A stretch of 64,000 bases of DNA from JABDIP01 sp965227455 (GCA_965227455.1 OZ245752.1:558001-622000); one strand, 5' to 3'; positions 39,321-48,677 are shown, numbered from the stretch's first letter. The notes: generated from the sequence alone by a model not told the origin. Made by a program: numbers and translations.

Positions 39321-41539
39321 GTGATTCTTCTCCCGCCGACTCGATCCTGCCGATTCCCTTCGCCGACGCCCTTGGCGAGCGCTATCTCAGCTATGCGCTG
39401 TCGACCATCACGGCGCGTTCGCTGCCCGATGTGCGCGACGGCCTGAAGCCGGTGCATCGGCGGCTGCTGCACGCCATGCGCCAGCTCCGCCTCAACCCGG
39501 ACTCGCCGCCGAAGAAATCGGCCCGGGTGGTCGGCGACGTGATCGGCCAGTTTCACCCCCATGGCGATACGGCCGTCTATGACGCGCTGGTGCGCCTGGC
39601 GCAGGAGTTCTCCCAGCGCTATCCGCTGATCCTGGGGCAAGGCAATTTCGGCAATGTGGACGGCGATAACGCCGCCGCCATGCGCTACACCGAGGCCCGG
39701 CTGACCGAGATCGCCCAGATCCTGCTGGAGGGCATCGACGAGGACGCGGTCGATTTCCGACCGACCTATGACGGGCAGGCCAATGAGCCGGTGGTGCTGC
39801 CCGCCGGGTTCCCGAACTTGCTGGCCAATGGCGCCCAGGGCATCGCGGTCGGCATGGCGACTTCGATCCCGCCGCACAATGCCGGCGAGCTGTGCGACGC
39901 GCTGCTGCACCTGCTGAAGCACCCGGAAGCCACCGTGGAGAAGCTGGTCAAGCTGGTGCCCGGCCCGGATTTCCCGACCGGCGGTGAGCTGGTCGAGACG
40001 CCCGAGGCCATCTTGGACGCTTATCGCACCGGCCGCGGCGGGTTCCGCCTGCGCGCCCGCTGGGAGGTGGAGAAGCTGCCCCAGGGTCAGTACCAGATCG
40101 TCGTGCATGAGATCCCCTACCAGGTGCCCAAGGCGCGGCTGGTGGAGAAGCTGGCCGATCTGGTCATCAACAAGAAGATGCCGATCCTCGCCGATGTGCG
40201 GGACGAATCCGCCGACGACATCCGCCTGGTGCTGGAGCCCAAGAGCCGCAATGTCGACCCGGACGTGCTGATGGAGCAGCTCTTCCGCAGCTCCGACCTG
40301 GAGGTGCGCGCCTCGCTCAACCTCAACGTCCTCGATGCCGAGGGCGTGCCCAGGGTCATGACCCTGAAGGAGGCGCTGGACGCCTTCCTGGCCCACCGCA
40401 CCGATGTGCTGGTCCGCCGCACCAAATACCGGCTCGACAAGATCGCCCACCGGCTGGAGGTGCTGGACGGTTTCCTGATCGTCTATCTGAACCTGGACGA
40501 GGTGATCCGCATTGTCCGCTATGAGGACGATCCGAAGGCAGAGCTGATCAAGACCTTCGAGTTGACCGAGGTGCAGGCCGACGCGGTGCTCAACATGCGG
40601 CTGCGCTCCCTGCGCAAGCTGGAAGAGATGGAGATCAAGAAGGAGCACAAGGCCCTGACCACCGAGCGGGCGGGCCTGCGCAAGCTTTTGAAGGACCCGG
40701 AGCTGCGGCGCCATGCGCTGGCCGACCAGATCGGCGACATCAAGAAACGCTTTGGACAGAAGACCGAGATTGGCAAGCGCCGCACTCTGATCGGCTCGGC
40801 ACCCTCGGCCGTCGTAGTGCCGCTCGAGGCGCTGGTCGAGCGCGAGCCGATCACCATCTTCCTGTCGCAAAAGGGCTGGATCCGCTCGGTGCGGGGCCAC
40901 CAGACCGATACCTCTGACGTCAAATACAAGGAAGGCGACCGCGAGCAGCTGATGCTGCATGCGGAGACCACCGACAAGCTGCTGCTGTTCGCCACCAATG
41001 GCCGCTTCTTCACGCTCGCCGCCGACAAGCTGCCGCGCGGCCGCGGCTATGGCGAACCGGTGCGGCTGATGGCCGATCTCGGCAACGAGTCCGACGTCGT
41101 CGCCCTGCGCAAGCACGATCCGGAGGGCCGGCTACTGATCGCGTCCGAGGATGGCCGCGGCTTCGTGGTCAAGGAGGCGGATGTGGTCGCCCAGACCAAG
41201 AGCGGCAAGCAGGTGCTGAATCTGGGCGAGGGCACCGAGGCCAAAGTCTGCGTTCCGGTGGCCGGGGACATGGTCGCGGTGATCGGCGACAACCGCAAAC
41301 TGCTCTGCTTCCCGCTGGACGAGGTGCCGGAGATGACCCGTGGCCGCGGCGTCATCCTGCAGCGCTACAAGGGCGGCGGCCTGTCCGACGTCTCGGTGTT
41401 CCATATGGAGGCTGGGCTGTCCTGGCGCCTGGGCGATCGCATGCGCACCGAGACCGACCTGACCGCCTGGCTCGGCAAGCGCGCCCAGGCCGGCCGCCTG
41501 CCGCCCAAGGGCTTCCCGCGGTCCAACCGGTTCACGTAA
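39317..41539 (+). CDS. parC: DNA topoisomerase IV subunit A
   Basis: 740 residues, ParC length. The DNA-cleaving tyrosine is Tyr124 in AAAMRYTEARLTEIA; GQFHPHGDTAVYDALVR is the winged-helix region that corresponds to the quinolone-contact segment, with Thr85 and Asp89 where E. coli has Ser80 and Glu84. The C-terminal half has beta-pinwheel repeats (FLSQKGWIRSVRGHQTD, LLFATNGRFFTLAADKLP, GDNRKLLCFPLDEVPEMTRG) including a GyrA-box-like stretch. ParC separates daughter chromosomes with ParE, which is not in this window. Confidence 0.95.
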   Translation: MSDSSPADSILPIPFADALGERYLSYALSTITARSLPDVRDGLKPVHRRLLHAMRQLRLNPDSPPKKSARVVGDVIGQFHPHGDTAVYDALVRLAQEFSQRYPLILGQGNFGNVDGDNAAAMRYTEARLTEIAQILLEGIDEDAVDFRPTYDGQANEPVVLPAGFPNLLANGAQGIAVGMATSIPPHNAGELCDALLHLLKHPEATVEKLVKLVPGPDFPTGGELVETPEAILDAYRTGRGGFRLRARWEVEKLPQGQYQIVVHEIPYQVPKARLVEKLADLVINKKMPILADVRDESADDIRLVLEPKSRNVDPDVLMEQLFRSSDLEVRASLNLNVLDAEGVPRVMTLKEALDAFLAHRTDVLVRRTKYRLDKIAHRLEVLDGFLIVYLNLDEVIRIVRYEDDPKAELIKTFELTEVQADAVLNMRLRSLRKLEEMEIKKEHKALTTERAGLRKLLKDPELRRHALADQIGDIKKRFGQKTEIGKRRTLIGSAPSAVVVPLEALVEREPITIFLSQKGWIRSVRGHQTDTSDVKYKEGDREQLMLHAETTDKLLLFATNGRFFTLAADKLPRGRGYGEPVRLMADLGNESDVVALRKHDPEGRLLIASEDGRGFVVKEADVVAQTKSGKQVLNLGEGTEAKVCVPVAGDMVAVIGDNRKLLCFPLDEVPEMTRGRGVILQRYKGGGLSDVSVFHMEAGLSWRLGDRMRTETDLTAWLGKRAQAGRLPPKGFPRSNRFT

Positions 41540-41556
41540 GCGCGTTCGGAGAGCCA

Positions 41557-41697
41557 GCGCGACCCCCTCACCCTCCCACGGCTTCGCCGCGGGTCCCTCC
41601 CTCTCCCCAAGGAGAGGGATACTCGCGGCAGCTCTTCTTTTCCCTCTCCTTGGGGAGAGGGAGGGACCCACAAAGTGGGAGGGTGAGGGGGAGCGCG
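41557..41697. repeat. Long inverted repeat between parC and bioY
   Basis: Arms GACCCCCTCACCCTCCCAC and TCCCTCTCCCCAAGGAGAGG on the left return as TCTCCTTGGGGAGAGGGAGG and TGGGAGGGTGAGGGGG on the right, around a short centre near 41625. A dispersed intergenic palindrome rather than a plain terminator; no T-run follows. Confidence 0.85.
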
Positions 41698-41799
41698 GTG
41701 GAGTCGGTCATGCGGCATGTGGAAAATTGCGCAGGTCCGACCGCTCGGCTATATCTGCCATACGTCAACCGCACCGAATCGAAAAGGGAACGGCATCCC

Positions 41800-42405
41800 A
41801 TGCAGACGCAGAGCGTATCGTTGATGGCGGCGGCCTGGCCCGCCGAAGGGCAGGCCCGTTGGATTCGTGACGCCGTGCTGGTGCTGGCCGGCACCGCCCT
41901 GATCGCGATCTGCGCCAAGACCCAGGTGCCGATGTGGCCGGTGCCAATGACCATGCAGACCTGGGCCGTGCTCCTGATCGGCGCCGCCTATGGCTGGCGG
42001 CTCGGCGGCATCACCGTGTTCGCGTATCTGCTGGAGGGCATCGCCGGTCTGCCGGTCTTCGCCGGTCCGACCGCCGGGATCGCCTACATGGCCGGCCCCA
42101 CCGCGGGCTATCTGGTGGGCTTCCTGCTCTCGGCCATGCTGGTCGGATGGCTTGCGGAACGAGGCTGGGACCGGACGATTCCGCGTTTGGTGGCCGCCCT
42201 GTTCCTGGGGTCGATCGTGCCCTTCATTCTGGGCATCGCCTGGCTCACCCATGTTCTCGGCCTCAATCCGGAGATCGCCAGCCCGTTCCAGGCCGCGCTC
42301 GCGAACGGCATGGTCCCATTCCTTCCCGGCATGGTCCTGAAACTGGCACTGGCGGCGGCCGTCCTGAAGGCCGGCTGGGCCGTGGTCAAGAGGCTGCGCG
42401 GCTGA
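41800..42405 (+). CDS. bioY: Biotin transporter BioY (ECF S-component)
   Basis: 201 residues with six predicted membrane helices (for example DAVLVLAGTALIAICAKTQV and PGMVLKLALAAAVLKAGWAV). VPMWPVPMTMQTWAVLLIGA and AYMAGPTAGYLVGFLLSAML are the two BioY signatures. It imports biotin, alone or with the shared EcfAT module, which is not in this window. AAAAGGGA precedes the ATG. I found no convincing BioR-type palindrome upstream. Confidence 0.93.
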   Translation: MQTQSVSLMAAAWPAEGQARWIRDAVLVLAGTALIAICAKTQVPMWPVPMTMQTWAVLLIGAAYGWRLGGITVFAYLLEGIAGLPVFAGPTAGIAYMAGPTAGYLVGFLLSAMLVGWLAERGWDRTIPRLVAALFLGSIVPFILGIAWLTHVLGLNPEIASPFQAALANGMVPFLPGMVLKLALAAAVLKAGWAVVKRLRG

Positions 42406-42430
42406 CCGGCCCCGCCGGAGGACCCCGGCC

Positions 42431-42727
42431 CTGAGCGAAGAGACGCCGCTCGACCCGATGGCGGAGACCATCCTCCGCCTCGTGGCCGAGTGTGGTGAGG
42501 GAATGTCGATCAGCCCCGACCAGGCCGCCAAGGCCTTCGCGGATGACCGCGCCAGGCCATCGGATCCGCCGGATGCCTGGCGCCGCTACCTGAACGCCGC
42601 CCGCCAGCAGTCCCTCTTCCTGGCCCGCTCCGGCCGCATCGCCATCCTGCGCAAGGGCAAGCCGGTCGATCCAACGGAACCGGTGAAGGGCGTGATCCGG
42701 CTGGCGGCGCCGGTCGCCGCGCCTTAG
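42431..42727 (+). CDS. DUF3253 domain protein, possibly CTG-initiated
   Basis: 98 residues from CTG at 42431 or 89 from the ATG at 42458. The body (ETILRLVAECGEGMSISPDQ, DAWRRYLNAARQQSLFLARS, GRIAILRKGKPVDPTEPVKG) is the DUF3253 winged-helix domain. GGAGG (42417-42421) lies nine bases upstream of the CTG but 36 bases from the ATG, so the CTG is the better-supported start. It probably forms an operon with bioY, 25 bases upstream. The end overlaps the convergent GMC gene by four bases. Confidence 0.75.
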   Translation: MSEETPLDPMAETILRLVAECGEGMSISPDQAAKAFADDRARPSDPPDAWRRYLNAARQQSLFLARSGRIAILRKGKPVDPTEPVKGVIRLAAPVAAP

Positions 42728-44343
42728 CCCCGCCGATCCGTGCGGATCATGTCGGACGCCTTCTCGGCGATCATGATCGTCGGCGCGTTGGTGTTGCCGG
42801 AGGTGATGGTCGGCATGATCGAGGCGTCGACGACGCGCAGGCCCTCCAGCCCATGCACCCGCAGCCGGTCGTCGACCACGGCCTGGTCGTCCTGACCCAT
42901 CTTGCAGGTGCCGACCGGGTGGAAGATGGTTGTGCCGATGTCGCCGGCGGCGCGCGCCAACTCCTCGTCGCCTTCGATCCCGGGGCCGGGGCGGAATTCC
43001 TCCGGCGAGAACTTCGCCATGGCCGGGGCTGAGCAGATGCGCCGGGTCAGTCGGATGGCGTCGGCGGCGACTTGCCGGTCCGACGGGGTCGAGAGGTAGT
43101 TCGGCTTGATGGCCGGCGGCGCCAGCGGGTCGGCGCTCTTGATCGTCACTGTGCCACGGCTGTCGGGCCTGAGGTTGCACACCGAGGCGGTGAAGGCGTT
43201 GAACGGGTGCAGGGAGTCGCCCAGCTTGTCCGTCGACAGCGGCTGCACATGGTATTCCAGATTGGCCGTCTCGCGCGCCGCGTCACTCTTGGCGAAGGCG
43301 CCGAGCTGGCTAGGCGCCATGGCCAGCGGACCACGGCGGGTGAGGGCGTATTGCACGCCCATCAGCGCCCGTCCCACCAGGCTGTTGGCCGGCCCGTTCA
43401 GGGTCTTGGTGCCGCTCACCTTGAACACCGTGCGGATCTGCAGATGGTCCTGCAGGTTGCCGCCGACGCCCGGCAGTTCATGGCGGACCGCGATGCCGTG
43501 GCCCGGCAGCAGGTCGCCCGGCCCGATGCCGGAGAGCTGCAGCAGCTGCGGCGAACCGATGGCGCCGCTGGCCAGGATGACCTCGCCCCGCGCCTCCACC
43601 TGTTTCACCGCACCCTGATGGCGGATTTCGAGACCGGCGACGCGGCGGCCGTCGAAGATCAGGCCCAGCGCCTGGGCCTCGGTGAGCACAGTCAGGTTTG
43701 CCCGCCCCTGGGCCGGTTTCAGGAACGCCTTGGCAGTGCTCCAGCGTACGCCGTTCCTCTGGTTCACCTGGAAATAGCCGCAGCCGAGATTGTCGCCGCG
43801 ATTGAAGTCCTCGGTCTTGGGGATGCCGGTCTCCGCCGCCGCTTCGCGGAAGGCGTCCAGGATCGGCCAGGAGAGGGGGCCGGGCTCGACCCGCCACTCG
43901 CCGCCGGTGCCGTGCATGTCATCGGCGCCGTTGGGCAGGGCGTGGTTGTCCTCGGAGCGTTTGAAATAGGGCAGCACGTCCTCCCAGGACCAGCCGGCAT
44001 TGCCCAGCTGCCGCCACTGGTCGTAGTCGCGGGCCTGGCCGCGCATGTAGATCATGCCGTTGATCGAGGAGCAGCCGCCCAGCACCTTGCCGCGCGGATA
44101 GGACAGGGCGCGGCCGTTCAACCCCGGCTCCGGTTCGGTGGAGAAGCACCAATCCGTGCGCGGATTGTTCATGGTGTAGAGGTAGCCGACCGGGATGTGG
44201 ATCCAGATGTAATCGTCGCGCCCGCCGGCCTCCAGCAGCAGCACCGACACGTCCGGATCCGCCGACAGCCGGTTCGCCAGCACGCAGCCGGCACTGCCGG
44301 CCCCCACGATCACATAGTCGAAGCTACCGATGGATTCCGGCAT
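42724..44343 (-). CDS. GMC family oxidoreductase (choline dehydrogenase-like)
   Basis: 539 residues. The FAD-binding Rossmann motif is FDYVIVGAGSAGCVLANRLS, GMC signature 1 is around GKVLGGCSSINGMIYMRG, and signature 2 is GAIGSPQLLQLSGIGPGDLL. The active-site His is in FHPVGTCKMGQDD and the partner Asn in TSGNTNAPTIMIAEKASD. It oxidises an alcohol; the substrate (choline, polyethylene glycol, other) cannot be assigned. It lies downstream of the MFS gene with a palindromic element between. Confidence 0.92.
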   Translation of the reverse strand: MPESIGSFDYVIVGAGSAGCVLANRLSADPDVSVLLLEAGGRDDYIWIHIPVGYLYTMNNPRTDWCFSTEPEPGLNGRALSYPRGKVLGGCSSINGMIYMRGQARDYDQWRQLGNAGWSWEDVLPYFKRSEDNHALPNGADDMHGTGGEWRVEPGPLSWPILDAFREAAAETGIPKTEDFNRGDNLGCGYFQVNQRNGVRWSTAKAFLKPAQGRANLTVLTEAQALGLIFDGRRVAGLEIRHQGAVKQVEARGEVILASGAIGSPQLLQLSGIGPGDLLPGHGIAVRHELPGVGGNLQDHLQIRTVFKVSGTKTLNGPANSLVGRALMGVQYALTRRGPLAMAPSQLGAFAKSDAARETANLEYHVQPLSTDKLGDSLHPFNAFTASVCNLRPDSRGTVTIKSADPLAPPAIKPNYLSTPSDRQVAADAIRLTRRICSAPAMAKFSPEEFRPGPGIEGDEELARAAGDIGTTIFHPVGTCKMGQDDQAVVDDRLRVHGLEGLRVVDASIMPTITSGNTNAPTIMIAEKASDMIRTDRRG

Positions 44344-44365
44344 TGGTTGGCGACCTCACCCCCTT

Positions 44366-44483
44366 GCGTCGTCCCCGGGCTTGGCGCGGGGATCCATTTA
44401 GCCGCCCGAGCCACGAACCCGTGCCGGCAGCGTCGCGGATGGTCGGAGGCATGGGTCGCCGGGTCAAGCCCGGGGACAACACG
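44366..44483. repeat. Palindromic intergenic repeat
   Basis: CGTCGTCCCCGGGCTTGGCG near the left is mirrored by CGGGTCAAGCCCGGGGACAA near the right end. A dispersed palindrome common in alphaproteobacteria, occupying most of the 160-base gap between the MFS and GMC genes. Confidence 0.8.
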
Positions 44484-44503
44484 AATGGGGGCCGGCCTGA
44501 GAC

Positions 44504-45733
44504 CTACTCCGCCGCCGCCAGCCTTGGCAGGGGCTTTTCGTTGATCGGCATGTGGATCAGCGCGGCGGCGACGCCCAGCACCACGCCGGCCCACCAGACC
44601 GGGTCGTAGGAGCCATTGCGGTCGAACAGATATCCGCCCAGCCAGACGCCGAGGAAGCTGCCGATCTGGTGGCTCAGGAAGACGATGCCGAACAGGGTCG
44701 CCATGTAGCGGACGCCGAACACCTGGGCGACGATGCCGGTAGTCAGCGGCACCGTGGACAGCCACAGGATGCCCATGGCGCCGGCGAACAGGTAGATGGT
44801 CCACTCGGTCTTCGGCGCCAGCAGCAGGGCGGTGATGCAGATCGCCCGGGCGAAGTAGATGAAGGCCAGGCTGCCCTTCTTGCTCCAGCGCTGGCCGGCG
44901 GCGCCGGAGGCGAAGGAGCCGATTATGTTGCAAGCGCCGATGATCGAGATCGCCGCCGCACCGACCCCGGCGCCCAATCCCAGATCCTTCACATAGGCCG
45001 GGAAATGCACGGTGATGAAGGCGACATGGAAGCCGCAGACGAAGAACCCGACGGTCAGCAGGATGAAGCCATGATGGCCGATGGCCTCGCGCAGCGCCTC
45101 GCCGATGGTCTGTTCGGCCGCCGCCATGCCTTCGCCGCTGCGGTCGGTCGGCAGAATGAAGGCCAGCGGCACGATCACCAGCACCGAGGCGGCCAGGATT
45201 AGGAGTGCGGGCTGCCAGCCGAAGCTGGCGATGAACGCCTGGCCCAGCGGCGAGAAGACCACCTGCCCAAAGGACCCGGCAGCGGTGCCCAGGCCCAGCG
45301 CCAGCGACCGCCGTTCCGGCCCGACCACCTTGGCGATCGAGGCGAGCGCAATGGAGAAGGCGGTGAAGGCGACGCCGAGCCCGGTGAGCACACCGCCGAA
45401 CAGGTGCAGCGCCAGCCCGCTCTCGGCGACGGCCATGCCCCAGGTGCCGCCGCCATAGATCAGCGCGCCCAGGGCCAGCACCCGAGACGGACCGTAGCGG
45501 TCGGCAAGCGCCCCGGCGATCGGCACGCCGATGCCCCAGAGCAGGTTCTGGATCGCCATGGCCAGCGCGAAGGTCTCGCGGTCCCAGCCGCGCGCCACGG
45601 TCATCGGCTCCAGGAACAGGCCGAAGATCGAGCGGACGCCGAACCCGACCATGGCGATCAGGCAGCCGGCCACGATGATCACCATCGGCGTGCGCCAGGG
45701 CGACGGGGCGGGGGGCGAGGCGGGCATGGACAT
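44504..45733 (-). CDS. Major facilitator superfamily transporter
   Basis: 409 residues, 12 predicted membrane helices. Helix 1 MVIIVAGCLIAMVGFGVRSI and the loop 2-3 signature AGALADRYGPSRVLALG are typical, as is a second-half helix LAFIYFARAICITALLLAPK. It resembles monocarboxylate/oxalate-formate-type carriers. The start at 45733 places the divergent 28-bp operator just outside the gene; a longer in-frame ATG at 45784 would put the operator inside the coding region and is less likely. It is probably controlled by the adjacent MarR protein. Confidence 0.88.
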   Translation of the reverse strand: MSMPASPPAPSPWRTPMVIIVAGCLIAMVGFGVRSIFGLFLEPMTVARGWDRETFALAMAIQNLLWGIGVPIAGALADRYGPSRVLALGALIYGGGTWGMAVAESGLALHLFGGVLTGLGVAFTAFSIALASIAKVVGPERRSLALGLGTAAGSFGQVVFSPLGQAFIASFGWQPALLILAASVLVIVPLAFILPTDRSGEGMAAAEQTIGEALREAIGHHGFILLTVGFFVCGFHVAFITVHFPAYVKDLGLGAGVGAAAISIIGACNIIGSFASGAAGQRWSKKGSLAFIYFARAICITALLLAPKTEWTIYLFAGAMGILWLSTVPLTTGIVAQVFGVRYMATLFGIVFLSHQIGSFLGVWLGGYLFDRNGSYDPVWWAGVVLGVAAALIHMPINEKPLPRLAAAE

Positions 45734-45755
45734 TACGGCACCGTTGGGCTTGACG

Positions 45756-45783
45756 TGTGCAGCTACACTCGTGTAGGTGCACA
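45756..45783. promoter_or_regulatory. 28-bp near-perfect palindrome, likely MarR operator
   Basis: TGTGCAGCTACAC and GTGTAGGTGCACA are reverse complements at 12 of 13 positions and are separated by two bases. The site lies in the 54-base gap between the divergent MFS and MarR genes, five bases before the MarR start, so a bound dimer would block both. Confidence 0.75.
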
Positions 45784-45787
45784 ATCA

Positions 45788-46288
45788 ATGTCAATGGAAC
45801 AATCGTCTCCAGACAATGATGGGCGAGAGGCGACGGCGGTCGCGCCGACATCGCCCTGCACCTGTGCCATGGTGCGCCGCGTCGCCCGTCGCCTGACCCG
45901 AGACTACGACCGAGCGTTGAAACCCGCCGGCCTGAAGCTCACACAATACTCGGTGCTCGCCAATCTCGCGCGGAGCGGCGGCCTGTCGATCACCGCGCTC
46001 GCGGAGCGCCTGGCGATGGACCGGACGACACTGACCCGCAATCTTCGGCCGCTGGAGAAAGCGGGGTGGATCACTGTCCGATCCGGTGCGAACCGCCGCA
46101 GCCGCTCGGTTGACATCACCGATCTCGGCCGGACCACCTACGATCGTGCACTGCCGCTCTGGCGGCAGGCCGAGCGTTCGTTCCGCCGGAGCGTCGGACA
46201 GGAACAGTCGGCCGAACTGCGGCGGCTGATCGATCTGCTGCTGGTGACCCCAGCGGTCAGTGGGAAAATGCAGGCGTCGCGCGGCTGA
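45788..46288 (+). CDS. MarR family transcriptional regulator
   Basis: 166 residues. The winged helix-turn-helix reads LKLTQYSVLANLARSGGLSI, TALAERLAMDRTTLTRNLRP, LEKAGWITVRSGANRRSRSV, with the wing Arg-rich tip and the strand VDITDLGRTTYDRALPLW behind it. An N-terminal Cys pair (SPCTCAMVRRVARR) could sense oxidants or thiol-reactive ligands. It most likely represses itself and the divergent MFS gene through the palindrome at 45756-45783. Confidence 0.9.
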   Translation: MSMEQSSPDNDGREATAVAPTSPCTCAMVRRVARRLTRDYDRALKPAGLKLTQYSVLANLARSGGLSITALAERLAMDRTTLTRNLRPLEKAGWITVRSGANRRSRSVDITDLGRTTYDRALPLWRQAERSFRRSVGQEQSAELRRLIDLLLVTPAVSGKMQASRG

Positions 46289-46553
46289 CCATCAGATCCG
46301 CTCTCAAGGCTGGTCTCCGGTTCCGCAAGTCAATAGATCAAGCCCGCCACTCCAGCCACAGATGACCGGAGCGGCCGCAAGCCGCCAACGGCTCAGTTCC
46401 TGATTGAGGCCGGTCGCCGGATCGATCTCGTTGCCGGATTGGCCGATCGCCCTCCGCCCATTGCTTGACGTGAATCATGGCCGGTCACCGAAATCAGTGA
46501 CAGGAAAGGGCTATGAATGCGCAAGTCGCAAGAGAACATGCGGGAGAAGTCAA
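46289..46553. other. Intergenic region
   Basis: 265 bases between marR and the universal stress protein gene. I see no gene, repeat or clear terminator. CGGGAGAAG at 46541-46549 is the ribosome-binding site of the next gene. Confidence 0.35.
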
Positions 46554-46964
46554 ATGTACAAGAACATTGTCGTGCCGATTGACGTCGAGGACGCGAAAGA
46601 AGGCGAGGAATTGCTTGGCAAGGTGAAGGAGCTTGCCGATAAGGGCGTCAAATTGACGACCGTGTACGTCGTCGAAGACGTGCCTGGTCTCTTCACTGCG
46701 GAACTCCCCGACGGGCTGGTCGCAGAAGTCGCGCACAAGGCCCGGGCCACCCTTGTGGACATGCTGAAGGCGGTTGGGCTCACTGCGGACATCGAGATTC
46801 GCTCCGGTCGTCCGCATCACGCCATCGTCAGCCTCGCCGAAGAGTCGGGGGCCGACCTGATCATGATCGCTTCGCACACGCCGGGGCCGCGCGGCTATCT
46901 TCTTGGCTCGACGGCGGCCAACGTGGTCCGTCACGCGAACTGCTCGGTTCTGGTCCTGCGATAG
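46554..46964 (+). CDS. Universal stress protein (UspA family)
   Basis: 136 residues with one Usp domain. Strand 1 KNIVVPIDVEDAKEGEELLG and the ATP-binding loop ASHTPGPRGYLLGSTAANVV (G-2x-G-9x-G-S/T type) are present, followed by RHANCSVLVLR. Nucleotide-binding members of this family help survival under starvation or stress. It converges with the dctM gene. Confidence 0.9.
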   Translation: MYKNIVVPIDVEDAKEGEELLGKVKELADKGVKLTTVYVVEDVPGLFTAELPDGLVAEVAHKARATLVDMLKAVGLTADIEIRSGRPHHAIVSLAEESGADLIMIASHTPGPRGYLLGSTAANVVRHANCSVLVLR

Positions 46965-47090
46965 CTGCTAGCGGTTCGCCGCCGGAACAGACCGTTTGGC
47001 TCGAGTGGCCAACCGCGCATTGTTCGCTCCGCGTTCCGGCCAGTCCTGCGAGGAGCGGCCGGTGGTCGGATGCCGTTGGCCTGCCGTCAG

Positions 47091-48674
47091 CTACGGTCCG
47101 AACACCACCGTCGGCAGCCAGGTCGCCAGGGCCGGGAACATGGCCAGCAGGATCAGACCCAGGATCTGGATCGTCACGAAAGGCATGGCGCCGCGATAGA
47201 TCTCGGTTGTCTTGATCGAATCCGGTGCCACGCCGCGCAGGTAGAACAGGGCGAAGCCGAAGGGCGGGGTCAGGAACGAGGTCTGCAGGTTCATCGCCAT
47301 CATCACGCCCAGCCACACCGGGCTCAGCCCCATGGCCAGCAGCACCGGCGCCACGATCGGCACCACCACGAAGGTGATCTCGATGAAGTCGAGGAAGAAG
47401 CCGAGCAGGAACATCACGATCATGACCGTGATCATGGCGCCGACCACCCCGCCCGGCATCGAGCTCAAGAACTCATGCACCGAGTCGTCGCCGCCCAGGC
47501 CGCGGAAGACCAGGCTGAACAGCGCCGCGCCGATCAGGATCACGAACACCATGGAGGAAATCTGCGCCGTCGACCGCATTACCGACTGCAGGATCTTGGT
47601 GCGCAGCACCCGGTAGAGGCTGATCAGGATACCGCAGGCGATCCCGAGGCAAAGCAGGGACGCCACCGCGATGCCGATCAGGTCGCCGGGCGGGATCTCG
47701 GTGCGGGTGACGCGCAGGTCGACATAGCCGGTCAGCACCAGCAGCGCCACCAGGCTCAGTCCGGCACCGTAGATCACCAGCCCGTGGCTCTCATCCAGCC
47801 TGAGCCCGGCCAGCAGAAGGGCGCCGATGGCGCCGACCGCCGCCGCCTCGGTCGGCGTCGCGATCCCGGCCAGGATCGAGCCCAGCACCGCGACGATCAG
47901 GATGACCGGCGGCAGTAGGGCGTGGGCGATCTTGCCGTAGAACTGGCCCCGGCTCATGCCGGCGATGCCCTCTTCAGGCGGCAGCGCCGGCGAGCTCTCC
48001 GGCCGCACGATGGCGGAGAAGATCTGGTAGCCGATATAGAGGCCGACCAGCATCAGCCCCGGCAGCAGGGCGCCGGCGAACAGGTCGCCGACCGACACGG
48101 TGTCGGGCGAGAAATTACCGGCCTCGAGCTGGGATTTCTGGTAGGCCGAGCTGATCACGTCGCCCAGCAGCACCAGCACGATCGAGGGCGGAATGATCTG
48201 GCCCAGGGTGCCGGCGGCGCAGATCGAGCCGCAGGCCAGCTTCGGGTCGTAGCCGCGGCGCAGCATGGTGGGCAGCGACAGCAGGCCCATGGTGACCACG
48301 GTGGCGCCGACGATGCCGGTGGAGGCCGCGAGCAGGGCGCCGACCACGCTGACCGAGATGCCGAGGCCGCCGCGCAGGGTGCCGAACAACCGGCCCATGC
48401 TCTCCAGCAGCTCCTCCGCTACCTTGGAGCGCTCCAGCATCACCCCCATGAACACGAACAGCGGCACCGCGATCAGCACCTCGTTGGTCATGGTGCCGTA
48501 GACCCGCTGGGGCAGGAAGGCGACGAAGCTGAGATCGAAGACGCCGAGCGCGAACCCGAGCAGCGCGAAGATCAGGGCTACGCCGGCCAGGGTGAAGGCG
48601 ACCGGGAAACCGGCCAGCAGCACCAGGCAGACCGTGGCGAACATCAGGAGGTCGAGGACCTCGACGAGTTGCAT
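47091..48674 (-). CDS. TRAP transporter large permease subunit (DctM)
   Basis: 527 residues, longer than the usual 425 of DctM and typical of the mannitol/chloroaromatic-type branch, with an extra membrane segment block near residues 300-380. More than ten membrane helices are predicted; TVCLVLLAGFPVAFTLAGVA opens the protein and LGQIIPPSIVLVLLGDVISS is a family signature. It forms the Na+-driven channel with DctQ. It begins three bases after the dctQ stop. Confidence 0.93.
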   Translation of the reverse strand: MQLVEVLDLLMFATVCLVLLAGFPVAFTLAGVALIFALLGFALGVFDLSFVAFLPQRVYGTMTNEVLIAVPLFVFMGVMLERSKVAEELLESMGRLFGTLRGGLGISVSVVGALLAASTGIVGATVVTMGLLSLPTMLRRGYDPKLACGSICAAGTLGQIIPPSIVLVLLGDVISSAYQKSQLEAGNFSPDTVSVGDLFAGALLPGLMLVGLYIGYQIFSAIVRPESSPALPPEEGIAGMSRGQFYGKIAHALLPPVILIVAVLGSILAGIATPTEAAAVGAIGALLLAGLRLDESHGLVIYGAGLSLVALLVLTGYVDLRVTRTEIPPGDLIGIAVASLLCLGIACGILISLYRVLRTKILQSVMRSTAQISSMVFVILIGAALFSLVFRGLGGDDSVHEFLSSMPGGVVGAMITVMIVMFLLGFFLDFIEITFVVVPIVAPVLLAMGLSPVWLGVMMAMNLQTSFLTPPFGFALFYLRGVAPDSIKTTEIYRGAMPFVTIQILGLILLAMFPALATWLPTVVFGP

Positions 48675-48677
48675 CGC

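Noticed and set aside
41557..41697. Long inverted repeat considered a prophage attachment site
   Set aside because: It is a self-palindrome with no flanking direct repeats or integrase, and similar elements recur between genes.
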